Both the position numbers and the translations under genes were made by a program. This document shows, in pieces, positions 26,144 through 33,345 of a DNA stretch of 64,000 nt. How positions within the stretch are numbered: position 1 is the first letter of the stretch; each line of letters starts with the position of its first letter. The notes beneath the pieces were generated by a model. That model worked only from the letters and a program-made list of their open reading frames with translations. It had not been told where the DNA came from and made no database searches. Location: contig CAVSDT010000002.1 in assembly GCA_963726825.1 (NCBI GenBank), positions 1,736,001 to 1,800,000 on the forward strand, written 5' to 3'. The stretch comes from DATLGB01 sp963726825. GTDB taxonomy: Bacteria; Actinomycetota; Thermoleophilia; Solirubrobacterales; Solirubrobacteraceae.

Positions 26144-26547
26144 TGGTGGTAGGGCTCGCCCGCGTGGATCTTGTGCCAGCGGTACAGCTGCTCGAGCAGG
26201 ACCACGCGCGCGAGCTGGAACGGCAGGGTCATCGGACCGAAGCCGAGGGTCTCGTCCGCGCGGTCGAGCTGCACGCCGTAGGGACCGCCGAGGACGAACG
26301 CGACGTCGCGGCCTGAGGCCCGGCGCTGCTCGAGCCATCGCGCCCCGTCCTCCGAGCGCCGGCCCTCGCCGCGCTCGTCGAGCAGGACGACCCACGCGCG
26401 CTCCGGGATCCGGCGGGCGAGCTTGTCCGCGTCGTCGACCTCGATCACGTCGAGCTTGACGTAGCGCGAGAGGAGCTTCTCGTAGTGGGCGACGTCGTCG
26501 AGGAAGGGGGCGCGCAGCCGCCCGACCGCGAGGACGGTGACCTTCAC
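26140..26547 (-). CDS. rlmH: 23S rRNA (pseudouridine1915-N3)-methyltransferase RlmH
   Basis: 135 residues, a SPOUT methyltransferase. VVLLDERGE, FVLGGPYGV and the C-terminal LEQLYRWHKIHAGEPYHH form the knot and SAM site. Family length is about 155, so this is a short version; the loss is in the middle, and the catalytic end is intact although the usual terminal PYHR/YHH variant is YHH. The ATG overlaps the M48 protease stop (ATGA). Confidence 0.92.
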   Translation of the reverse strand: MKVTVLAVGRLRAPFLDDVAHYEKLLSRYVKLDVIEVDDADKLARRIPERAWVVLLDERGEGRRSEDGARWLEQRRASGRDVAFVLGGPYGVQLDRADETLGFGPMTLPFQLARVVLLEQLYRWHKIHAGEPYHH

Positions 26548-27785
26548 GCCGCCCGGGCGCGGGCGATCCGCTCGACCGTCGTCGGGTGCGAGCCGTACAG
26601 CAACTGCGCCCAGCGCGGCGGATCGGGGTCGCCGACGTTCTTGACCACAATCGCGCGGTGGAAGTCCACCGGCGTCTGGCGATCGCCCGTCAGCCCGATG
26701 GCAAACGCGTCCGCGCGCACCTCCGCGGCCCGCGACAGCACGTTGCTCAGGGCGGCGATGACCGGGGCGACGGCGCCCATCGCCAAGGAGACGGCGGGGA
26801 TCGCGCGGGCGTCGGGGCCGCCGCCGATGCGGCGCATCAGCTCGGCGACCGCGGCCGTCGCGGGCAGCGCCGCGATCGACAGGAACGCGATCGCCCGCGG
26901 GACGTCGCGGTGGCGGACGTGGGCGAGCTCGTGGGCGACGACGAACTCGACCTCGGCCTGGGTGAAGTCGCGCAGCAGCGTGTCGAAGAGGACGACGCGC
27001 TTCGTGGGCCCGAGACCGGTCACGTAGGCGTTGGCCGCGGTCGTGCGGCGCGAGGCGTCGACGACCAGCACGCGGTCGACCTCGATCCCCGCCTGCTCGG
27101 CGAGCTCGAGGACCCGGGAGCGCAGGGGGTCCTCGGCCGGGGTGAAGGTGTTGAAGATCGGGTCAAGCAGCGATGGCGCGATCAGCACGCCGAGCACCGC
27201 GGCGCCGACGCCGCCGGCCGCACCGGGCAGCCACCAGCGATCGCCGAAGCGGCGCATGCCCGCCACGAGCAGCGCGCCGCCGCCGGCCGCGATCGGCGCG
27301 GCGACGAGCTGCGCCTTCGCGAGATCGCCCGCCCACGCCTTCCAGGTGTCCGTGACGAGCCCGACCTCCATGTTCGCCCGCCGGGAGGCGACCGCGAGCG
27401 GCAGGCCGGCGGCGGCGGACCCGAAGCCGAGGGCGACCGACGCGGCAGCGGCTTCGGGGACCGGGCCGCCGGGGAAGCGACGCTCGGCCGCGCCACCGGG
27501 TCGCAGCGCCCACAGCAGTCCCCCGGAGACGGCGGCGTCCACGACGGTGGACGCCAGCCCGAGGCGCCGGCGGCGACGGCCGAACGCCTTGGCCTTCGCC
27601 AGCTGCCCCGGGTCGAAGACCTCGGTGGGATCGACGGGATCGGGCGCCGGGGGCACCGCAGGGGCCAGCAGCCGGACGCCGACGGCGCCGGCGGCGGCCG
27701 TCGCCGCGAGGGCAAGGGGCAGGCGCGCGGGGGCGACGGGAGGACGAGTCGCCGACCGGAGAGGCAGGCGCAGGGCGAGGCGCAT
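26544..27785 (-). CDS. M48-family membrane zinc metalloprotease (Ste24/CAAX protease-like)
   Basis: 413 residues with about six hydrophobic segments. HELAH (in VVAHELAHVRHRD) gives two zinc ligands and the catalytic Glu; the third ligand is the Glu in AAEVRADAFAI. Layout matches Ste24-type CAAX prenyl proteases (TEVFDPGQLAKAKAF near residue 60; SLLDPIFNTFTP). Probably a membrane-embedded quality-control protease. ATG 27785 is decided by a minus-strand TAGCGT (27793-27798) ending 7 nt before it; the frame upstream lacks a promoter-like signal. Confidence 0.88.
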   Translation of the reverse strand: MRLALRLPLRSATRPPVAPARLPLALAATAAAGAVGVRLLAPAVPPAPDPVDPTEVFDPGQLAKAKAFGRRRRRLGLASTVVDAAVSGGLLWALRPGGAAERRFPGGPVPEAAAASVALGFGSAAAGLPLAVASRRANMEVGLVTDTWKAWAGDLAKAQLVAAPIAAGGGALLVAGMRRFGDRWWLPGAAGGVGAAVLGVLIAPSLLDPIFNTFTPAEDPLRSRVLELAEQAGIEVDRVLVVDASRRTTAANAYVTGLGPTKRVVLFDTLLRDFTQAEVEFVVAHELAHVRHRDVPRAIAFLSIAALPATAAVAELMRRIGGGPDARAIPAVSLAMGAVAPVIAALSNVLSRAAEVRADAFAIGLTGDRQTPVDFHRAIVVKNVGDPDPPRWAQLLYGSHPTTVERIARARAA

Positions 27786-27801
27786 CGAATCCACGCTATC
27801 G

Positions 27802-28533
27802 ATGCTGATCGCGGTCGCAACGGACGTGCACGGGAACCGGCCCGCCTTCGAGGCCGTCATCGGGGCGGCGGGCGAGGCGGGCGCGGAGGAGCTGTGGTGC
27901 CTCGGCGACCTCGTCGGCTACGGCGGCGAGCCGGACGCCTGCGTCGAGCTCGCCCGCACGCACGCCGCGGTGTGCCTGGCGGGCAACCACGACCTCGGCG
28001 TGATCGGCGCGATCTCGATCGCCGACTTCTCCTCCGGTGCCCGGCTCGCGGCGGAGTGGACCGCAGACGTCATCGCGCCCGACACGCGCGCCTTCCTCGA
28101 GCGCCTCGAGCCCTACCAGGGCGTTCGCGGCATGGGGCTCTTCCACGCGTCCCCGCGCGACCCGGTGTGGGAGTACGTGCTCGACACCCTGACGGCCGAG
28201 CTGTGCCTGGACTCGGTCAAGCAGCCCGTCAACCTGATCGGGCACTCCCACGTGGCGCTGTCCTTCTCGCGCTTCGACGGCGAGGCGGCCACCGGCACGC
28301 CGCGAGCGGCGGGCGAGGTCGCCGACCTCTCCGTGGGTCAGTGGCTCTTGAACCCGGGCGGGTGCGGGCAGCCGCGCGACGGTGACCCGCGCGCCGCCTG
28401 GCTGCTGCTCGACACGGACGCCCGGACCGCCTCCTGGCGCCGTCAGACCTACGACATCGCGGCCGCCCAGCGCGCGATCCGGGACGCCGGGCTGCCCGAT
28501 TCGCTGGCCGAGCGGCTGACCCACGGGCAATGA
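27802..28533 (+). CDS. Calcineurin-like metallophosphoesterase
   Basis: 243 residues with all metal motifs: DVHGN (residues 8-12), GDLVGYGG, GNHD and GHSH. The sequence resembles the YfcE/diadenosine-tetraphosphatase-like group of cytosolic phosphodiesterases. Substrate is not predictable. It is divergent from the M48 gene with only 16 nt between the start codons, so the two promoters must interleave. Its stop overlaps the region before the lipoprotein gene. Confidence 0.9.
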   Translation: MLIAVATDVHGNRPAFEAVIGAAGEAGAEELWCLGDLVGYGGEPDACVELARTHAAVCLAGNHDLGVIGAISIADFSSGARLAAEWTADVIAPDTRAFLERLEPYQGVRGMGLFHASPRDPVWEYVLDTLTAELCLDSVKQPVNLIGHSHVALSFSRFDGEAATGTPRAAGEVADLSVGQWLLNPGGCGQPRDGDPRAAWLLLDTDARTASWRRQTYDIAAAQRAIRDAGLPDSLAERLTHGQ

Positions 28534-28559
28534 GCGGCCCCCTAGCCTCAGGGACGCCG

Positions 28560-29084
28560 ATGCGGACACCGCGGAGAACCCTCGTCCTCGCCCTCGCGGC
28601 CCTCCTCGGCATCGGCGCCGCCGGCTGCGGGAGCACCGCGGACGGGAAGCTCTCCTCGGCGCAGGCCAACCGCCTGCGGTCGTCCATCAACAGCGCCAGC
28701 GCGGCCGTCCGCGACGACCGCTGCCCGGCGGCCCGCAACGCTGCCGACAGCGGCGCGCAGCGCGTCCGTGACCTGCCGGACTCGGTCGATCCGGACCTGC
28801 AGGACAACCTCGCCGCCGGCTTCAGCCGGCTGACGGACCGCATCAACGCCGAGTGCGCCGCCGAGAAGACCCCGACGCCGACGCCCTCCGCCACGGAGAC
28901 GCCGACGGAGACGCCGACCGAGACGCCGACGGAGACGCCGACCGAGACGCCGACGGAGACGCCCACCGAGACGGCGACGCCCGAGCCGACGGCCACGGTG
29001 GACCCCGGCACGGGCGGCACGTCCCCGGACGAGCAGCCGACGCCCGATCCCGACGCGCCGCAGCGCGGCCTGGGCGACGGATGA
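28560..29084 (+). CDS. Lipoprotein with Pro-Thr-Glu-Thr repeat stalk
   Basis: 174 residues: lipoprotein signal (lipobox GIGAAGC), a small helical domain of about 75 residues with two cysteines (DDRCPAARNAADSG; INAECAAEK), then a PTET tandem-repeat stalk and an acidic Pro-rich tail. No family recognised. TAGCCT at 28543-28548 ends 11 nt before ATG 28560. The stop overlaps the Ser/Thr kinase ATG (ATGA), so the exported protein and the kinase are co-expressed; it may act with the kinase at the cell surface. Confidence 0.75.
   Translation: MRTPRRTLVLALAALLGIGAAGCGSTADGKLSSAQANRLRSSINSASAAVRDDRCPAARNAADSGAQRVRDLPDSVDPDLQDNLAAGFSRLTDRINAECAAEKTPTPTPSATETPTETPTETPTETPTETPTETPTETATPEPTATVDPGTGGTSPDEQPTPDPDAPQRGLGDG
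28893..28976 (+). repeat. 12-bp coding tandem repeat (PTET units)
   Basis: About six near-perfect copies of a 12-bp unit alternating ACGGAGACGCCG and ACCGAGACGCCG, translated as Thr-Glu-Thr-Pro. The alternation of ACG and ACC gives a 24-bp higher-order unit. Copy number is likely to vary between strains. Confidence 0.85.
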
Positions 29085-30301
29085 GCTCCGAGACCCTCTT
29101 CGCCGACCGCTACCGGCTCGAGCGCCGCCTCGGCGTCGGCGGCATGTCGACGGTCCAGCTCGGCTTCGACACGCGCCTGGAGCGCTACGTCGCGGTCAAG
29201 CTCCTCGCGGAGCACCTCGCCGCCGACGACGGCTTCGTCGCCCGCTTCCGCCGCGAGGCCCTCGCCGCCGCGCGGCTGGTGCACCCCAACGTCGTCCAGG
29301 TCTACGACTTCGGCACCGACGAGGACAGCGGTCGCCAGTTCATCGCGATGGAGTACGTCGAGGGCAAGTCCGGCGCCGAGCTCCTGCGCGAGGCCGGCCG
29401 CCTCGCCCCCGCCGACGTCGTCGACATCTGCGGACAGGCCTGCCGCGGCCTCGACTACGCGCACCGCAACGGCGTCGTGCACCGCGACATCAAGCCCGGC
29501 AACCTCATGCGCAGCCGGGAGGACATCGTCAAGATCGCCGACTTCGGCATCGCGAAGGCCGCCGACGACTCAGACATCACCCGTGTCGGCTCCGTGATCG
29601 GGACCGCCGCGTACCTGTCCCCGGAGCAGGCCCGCGGCGAGCCCGCCGGCCCCGCGTCGGACCTCTACGCGCTCGGCGTCGTCGCCTACCAGCTCGTCAC
29701 GGGGCGCCTGCCCTACCAGGGGTCGTCGCTGACGGAGCTGGCCCGCCAGCAGGAGACGGGGCCGCCGACCGCGGTCGAGCAGGTCAACCCGGACGTCCCG
29801 CCGGCGCTCTCGCAGGCGATCCTGCGGGCGCTGATGCCCGATCTGGCCGAGCGCTACTCCGGCGCCCCGGAGTTCGAGCGGGCGCTGCGCGAGGGCCTGC
29901 GCGGGCTCTCCATCCCCTTCAGCGAGGACGCGACCGCCGCGCTGGGCGCGACCACGGCCGGGACCCGCGTGCTGCGCGACACGACGTCGACGCGGCCCGT
30001 GCCCCCCGCCATCCCGCGCCACGCCGACCCCGTCGACGAGCCGACCGGCCGCCGCCGCGTCGCGGGCCCGGCGGCTCCTGCGCCGGTCCCGTCCGCCCGC
30101 CGCGGACAGGGCGAGCGCAGGCGGCGTGGGGCGCGCACGCTGATGGCCTTCCTGCTGCTGATCGTCATCGTCGCCGCGCTCGTGGCCGCGTACCTGTTCC
30201 TCCAGGGCCAGTCAGGCGGAGCGCAGCTGCAGGACTTCAACGGCGGCCTGCAGCAGACGCTGGACGACCTGCGCACGGTCATCCGCGACAACACGCAGTA
30301 G
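29081..30301 (+). CDS. Membrane-anchored Ser/Thr protein kinase (PknB-like)
   Basis: 406 residues. Kinase domain at residues 11-270: glycine loop LGVGGMSTV, Lys40 (VAVKLL), HRDIKPGN (Asp136), DFG (Asp154), activation loop with DITRVGSVIGTAAYLSPEQ. A Pro/Ala/Arg-rich linker follows, then one membrane helix (about 353-374) and a short external tail of some 30 residues without PASTA domains. Hanks-type kinase of the actinobacterial PknA/B group; substrates unknown. Coupled by ATGA to the preceding lipoprotein. Confidence 0.94.
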   Translation: MSSETLFADRYRLERRLGVGGMSTVQLGFDTRLERYVAVKLLAEHLAADDGFVARFRREALAAARLVHPNVVQVYDFGTDEDSGRQFIAMEYVEGKSGAELLREAGRLAPADVVDICGQACRGLDYAHRNGVVHRDIKPGNLMRSREDIVKIADFGIAKAADDSDITRVGSVIGTAAYLSPEQARGEPAGPASDLYALGVVAYQLVTGRLPYQGSSLTELARQQETGPPTAVEQVNPDVPPALSQAILRALMPDLAERYSGAPEFERALREGLRGLSIPFSEDATAALGATTAGTRVLRDTTSTRPVPPAIPRHADPVDEPTGRRRVAGPAAPAPVPSARRGQGERRRRGARTLMAFLLLIVIVAALVAAYLFLQGQSGGAQLQDFNGGLQQTLDDLRTVIRDNTQ

Positions 30302-30309
30302 GCCCGGCG

Positions 30310-31503
30310 CTACAGCACGCGCGGCGGCGCGCCGCCGCGCAGCGCGGCGGCCCGGGCGGGGAGCTCGCCGTCGATGACGGCCTGGCGCAGGTCGGCCATC
30401 AGGCGCTGGAGGTAGGCGACGTTGTGCAGCGTCATCAGCCGCGCCCCCGTCTCCTCCTTCGCCTTGGCGAGGTAGTGGAGGTAGCCGCGGGTGTAGCCCG
30501 CCGCGCAGGCCGGGCACGGGCAGCCCTCCATCACGGGTTCGTGCGCGTGCTTGAAGCGCGACTTCGTCAGGTCCAGCCGCCAGCGGGCGTCCGGATCGGG
30601 CACGATCGCCATGCCGTGACGGCCGAGCCGGGTGGGCATCGCGCAGTCGAAGGTGTCGATGCCGAGCTCGACGCCGCGGATCAGGTCGTCGACGTCGCCG
30701 ATGCCGAGCAGGTGGCGGGGGCGCTGCTCGGGCAGCTCGTCGACCGCCCAGTCGACCACCTCGTACATCTGCGCCTTGTCGGCGCCGAGCGAGCCGCCGA
30801 CCGCGATCCCGCCCGTCTCCCGTGCCGCGACCGCCTGGGCGGAGGCGCGCCGCAGGTCCTCATCGACCCCGCCCTGCACGATGGAGTAGAGCGTCTGGCC
30901 CGCCGGTCCGTGCTCGGCGTGCCAGGCGATGCAGCGGTCCAGCCAGCGGTGGGTGCGCTCCGTCGAGCGCGCGGTGTAGTCGCGCGAGACGTTGAAGGGC
31001 GTGCATTCGTCGAAGACGAGGGCGATGTCGGACCCGAGCGCGGCCTGGACCGCCATCGAGGTCTCCGGCCCCATGAAGTGGCTCGAGCCGTCGATGTAGG
31101 AGCGGAACGTCACGCCGTCCTCGGTGATGCCGAGCGTCTTGCCGGCCCGCTCCCCTGCCCGCGAGCGGCCCTTGACCTCGTCGGCGACCGTGCCGTGCCC
31201 CATCGAGAAGACCTGGAAGCCGCCCGAGTCGGTGATGATCGGGTGCTCCCAGCGCATGAACGCATGGAGGCCGCCGAACTCGCGGATCAGCTCGTGGCCA
31301 GGCGTCAGGAACAGGTGGAAGGTGTTGCCGAGCACCATGTCGTAGCCGAGGCCCCGCACGTCGTGGGGCTCGAGCGTCTTGACCGTGGCCTTCGTGGCGA
31401 GGGGGACGAAGGCCGGGGTCCGGACGTCGCCGTGGGCGAGGTGGATCGTGCCGGCCCGCGCCCTCGACGTGGCGTCCCGGGCATGGATGTCGAAGAGCGG
31501 CAC
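30310..31503 (-). CDS. tgt: Queuine/preQ1 tRNA-ribosyltransferase
   Basis: 397 residues, TIM barrel. DSGGFQVFSMG holds one active-site Asp, GIDTFDCAMPTRLGRHG the nucleophilic Asp, and CPCPAC plus a downstream His bind zinc. The enzyme exchanges guanine 34 of GUN-anticodon tRNAs for preQ1. The GTG start (31501-31503) has a minus-strand TAACGT (31512-31517) ending 8 nt upstream, i.e. a leaderless-type promoter, divergent from the cyclic-nucleotide-binding gene. Confidence 0.94.
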   Translation of the reverse strand: MPLFDIHARDATSRARAGTIHLAHGDVRTPAFVPLATKATVKTLEPHDVRGLGYDMVLGNTFHLFLTPGHELIREFGGLHAFMRWEHPIITDSGGFQVFSMGHGTVADEVKGRSRAGERAGKTLGITEDGVTFRSYIDGSSHFMGPETSMAVQAALGSDIALVFDECTPFNVSRDYTARSTERTHRWLDRCIAWHAEHGPAGQTLYSIVQGGVDEDLRRASAQAVAARETGGIAVGGSLGADKAQMYEVVDWAVDELPEQRPRHLLGIGDVDDLIRGVELGIDTFDCAMPTRLGRHGMAIVPDPDARWRLDLTKSRFKHAHEPVMEGCPCPACAAGYTRGYLHYLAKAKEETGARLMTLHNVAYLQRLMADLRQAVIDGELPARAAALRGGAPPRVL

Positions 31504-31538
31504 GCCGCGGGACGTTAATCGGTAGGTTCGACCCGGCC

Positions 31539-31919
31539 ATGGACAAGGACCGCCTGAAGCAGATCCCGCTGTTCTCCGACCTCGACGACCACGATCTCGG
31601 GGTCGTCGCCACCTTCGGCACCGAAGCGAGCTGGTCCGAGGGCACGGCGATCGTGCGCGAAGGCGACTTCGCCTACGAGCTGATCGTCCTCTCCGAGGGC
31701 GAGGCGGAGGTCTCGCGCAGCGGCGAGTCCCTCGCGACCGTGGGGCCCGGCGACTTCTTCGGCGAGGCGGGCGTGATCGGCAAGACGATGCGCAACGCCA
31801 CGGTGACGGCCACGAGCGGCGTGCGGGCGTTCTGCTTCACCGCCTTCGACGTGACGCGGCTGCGCAAGCTCGGCAACGTGCAGCAGAAGCTGGACGCCGC
31901 CGCCGCCGAGCGCGGCTAG
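31539..31919 (+). CDS. Single-domain cyclic nucleotide-binding protein
   Basis: 126 residues forming one cNMP-binding beta-roll: IPLFSDLDDHDL, YELIVLSEGEAEVSRSGE, VGPGDFFGEAGVIGKTMRNATVTATSG. The phosphate-binding cassette FGEAG...RNATV keeps the Glu and Arg, so nucleotide binding is plausible. There is no DNA-binding or catalytic domain. TAGGTT at 31523-31528 ends 10 nt before the ATG. Probably a regulatory partner of another protein; which one is not shown. Confidence 0.87.
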   Translation: MDKDRLKQIPLFSDLDDHDLGVVATFGTEASWSEGTAIVREGDFAYELIVLSEGEAEVSRSGESLATVGPGDFFGEAGVIGKTMRNATVTATSGVRAFCFTAFDVTRLRKLGNVQQKLDAAAAERG

Positions 31920-31925
31920 GCGCCC

Positions 31926-31961
31926 CGGCGGCGAGCCGCCGCCGGAACGCCTGCGCAGGCG
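31926..31961. terminator. Two hairpins between convergent genes
   Basis: CGGCGG/CCGCCG with loop CGAG (31926-31941), then CGCCTG/CAGGCG (31948-31961). They fill the gap between the cyclic-nucleotide-binding gene and the convergent hsp20 gene and lack a T-run, so they would be non-canonical bidirectional terminators. Confidence 0.55.
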
Positions 31962-32420
31962 CTAGGCCTCGATGACGTCGCGGTCGGTGCCGATCCGGAT
32001 CCGGCGCGGCTTGACCGCCTCCGGCTTCGGGACCCGCACCTCGAGCACGCCGCGCTCGAAGCGGGCGGTGATGGCGTCGCCGTCGGTGCCGGGCGGCAGC
32101 GTCAGCGACCGGGCGAAGCGCCCGAACGGCCGCTCCACGCGGTAGCCCGCGGCACCGTCGAAGTCCTCGGCCGGCTTGCGCTCGCCGGAGACGGTGAGCA
32201 CGCCGTCCTCGAACTCGAGGGAGACGTCCTCGTCGTGGACGCCCGGCAGGTCCGCGCGCAGCAGGTACGCGTCGGCGCGCTCGATCAGGTCCATCGACGG
32301 CGCCCACCGGCGCGCGCCCTGCGCGTCGCCGGAGCCGTCGAGCATCGTGGTGAACAGCCGGTTGACCTCCGACTGGAGGGTGCCGAGCTCACGCATTGGC
32401 TCCCAGCGGACGATGGCCAT
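31962..32420 (-). CDS. Hsp20/alpha-crystallin small heat-shock protein
   Basis: 152 residues. N-terminal RWEPMRELGTLQSEVNRLF, alpha-crystallin domain with YLLRADLPGVHDEDVSLEFEDGVLTVSGER and the closing GVLEVRVPKPEAVKPRRIRI. It holds unfolding proteins in a refoldable state. An unusually strong ribosome site, AAGGAGGAG, lies just before the ATG, and a good -35/-10 promoter is 60-90 nt upstream, unlike the leaderless pattern of most neighbours. This fits a stress-induced, highly translated gene. Confidence 0.95.
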   Translation of the reverse strand: MAIVRWEPMRELGTLQSEVNRLFTTMLDGSGDAQGARRWAPSMDLIERADAYLLRADLPGVHDEDVSLEFEDGVLTVSGERKPAEDFDGAAGYRVERPFGRFARSLTLPPGTDGDAITARFERGVLEVRVPKPEAVKPRRIRIGTDRDVIEA

Positions 32421-32481
32421 TGACTCCTCCTTGGTTCAGACGATGGTGGGTGGATGTCGACCGTCTTCCCGGTCTGCCCAG

Positions 32482-32511
32482 ATCTTAGTCAAAGACCATC
32501 AGATAATTCAA
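32482..32511 (-). promoter_or_regulatory. Sigma-70-like promoter of hsp20
   Basis: On the minus strand TTGAAT (32506-32511) and TAAGAT (32482-32487) are separated by 18 bp, in a locally AT-rich patch that overlaps the 3' end of the upstream methyltransferase gene. The predicted leader is about 55 nt and carries the AAGGAGGAG ribosome site at 32424-32433. Confidence 0.65.
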
Positions 32512-33335
32512 GTCCGTTCGCCGACCGCCAGCAGGTACTCGAACTCGAACCGCGCGGCACCGCCCGTGCCGCGGTCCCACTCCACGCAGAACGCCTCGAG
32601 GACGTCGTCGAGCTCTGCGGCGCGATCGGACTTCGCGGCGTTGGCCCGGGCGGCGATCGTCGGGCCGTAGCGGGCCTTGAAGTGCTCGCCGAGGTCCCGG
32701 GCGTGCTCGAAGGCGGTCACCTCGAGGGTCTGGCGCTCGAGGCGGTTCCAGGTGACGCGCGACCCGAACAGGTCCCGGAGGTGGTCCTCCGCGCCCCACA
32801 GCGGGGGCGGCTGGGCGCCGGGCGGAGGCGGCGGCATGAACGGGCCCATCGCCCGGAACAGGCCGCCGATCATGCCCTCGGGGGTCCAGCTGAGCAACCC
32901 GAGGGTCCCGGTCGGCCGGCACACGCGCACGAGCTCGTCCGCGGCGACCTGGTGGTGGGGCGCGAACATCACGCCGATCGCGGACATGACCACGTCGAAG
33001 GCCGCGTCGGCGAAGGGGAGCCGCTCGGCGTCCGCCTCGACCCACTCCAGCTCGACGCCGGCGGCGTCGGCGCGCTTGCGGCCGGCGGCGAGCAGCTCCG
33101 GCGTGAGGTCTGAGGCGGTCACGTCGGCGCCGCGCTCCGCGGCGGGCAGGGCGGCATTGCCGGTGCCGGCCGCGACGTCGAGGACACGCCGGCCCGGCCC
33201 GGCGCCGACCGCGTCGGCGAGCCGTGGGCCGAGCGGCGTGAGGAACGTCTCGACCATCGACGGGTAGTCGCCGGAGGCCCACATCGCGCGGTGTCGGGCC
33301 TTCAGCTCGGTGTCAGGGGTGCTGGTGGAGGGCAT
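32508..33335 (-). CDS. SAM-dependent methyltransferase (UbiE/COQ5-like)
   Basis: 275 residues. RRVLDVAAGTGNAALPAAERGADVTASDLTPELL (motif I-II), ADAERLPFADAAFDVVMSAIGVMFAPHH (motif III-IV) and LVRVCRPTGTLGLLSWTPEGM are typical of methyltransferase type 11 proteins. Substrate unknown. ATG 33335 is decided by a minus-strand TAGCGT (33343-33348) ending 7 nt upstream; an ATG at 33371 lies above it. Confidence 0.87.
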   Translation of the reverse strand: MPSTSTPDTELKARHRAMWASGDYPSMVETFLTPLGPRLADAVGAGPGRRVLDVAAGTGNAALPAAERGADVTASDLTPELLAAGRKRADAAGVELEWVEADAERLPFADAAFDVVMSAIGVMFAPHHQVAADELVRVCRPTGTLGLLSWTPEGMIGGLFRAMGPFMPPPPPGAQPPPLWGAEDHLRDLFGSRVTWNRLERQTLEVTAFEHARDLGEHFKARYGPTIAARANAAKSDRAAELDDVLEAFCVEWDRGTGGAARFEFEYLLAVGERT

Positions 33336-33345
33336 GAGCGCGACG

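Noticed and set aside
28893..28976. Possible CRISPR or regulatory repeat
   Set aside because: The 12-bp units have no spacers and are in frame in a lipoprotein, encoding a PTET stalk.
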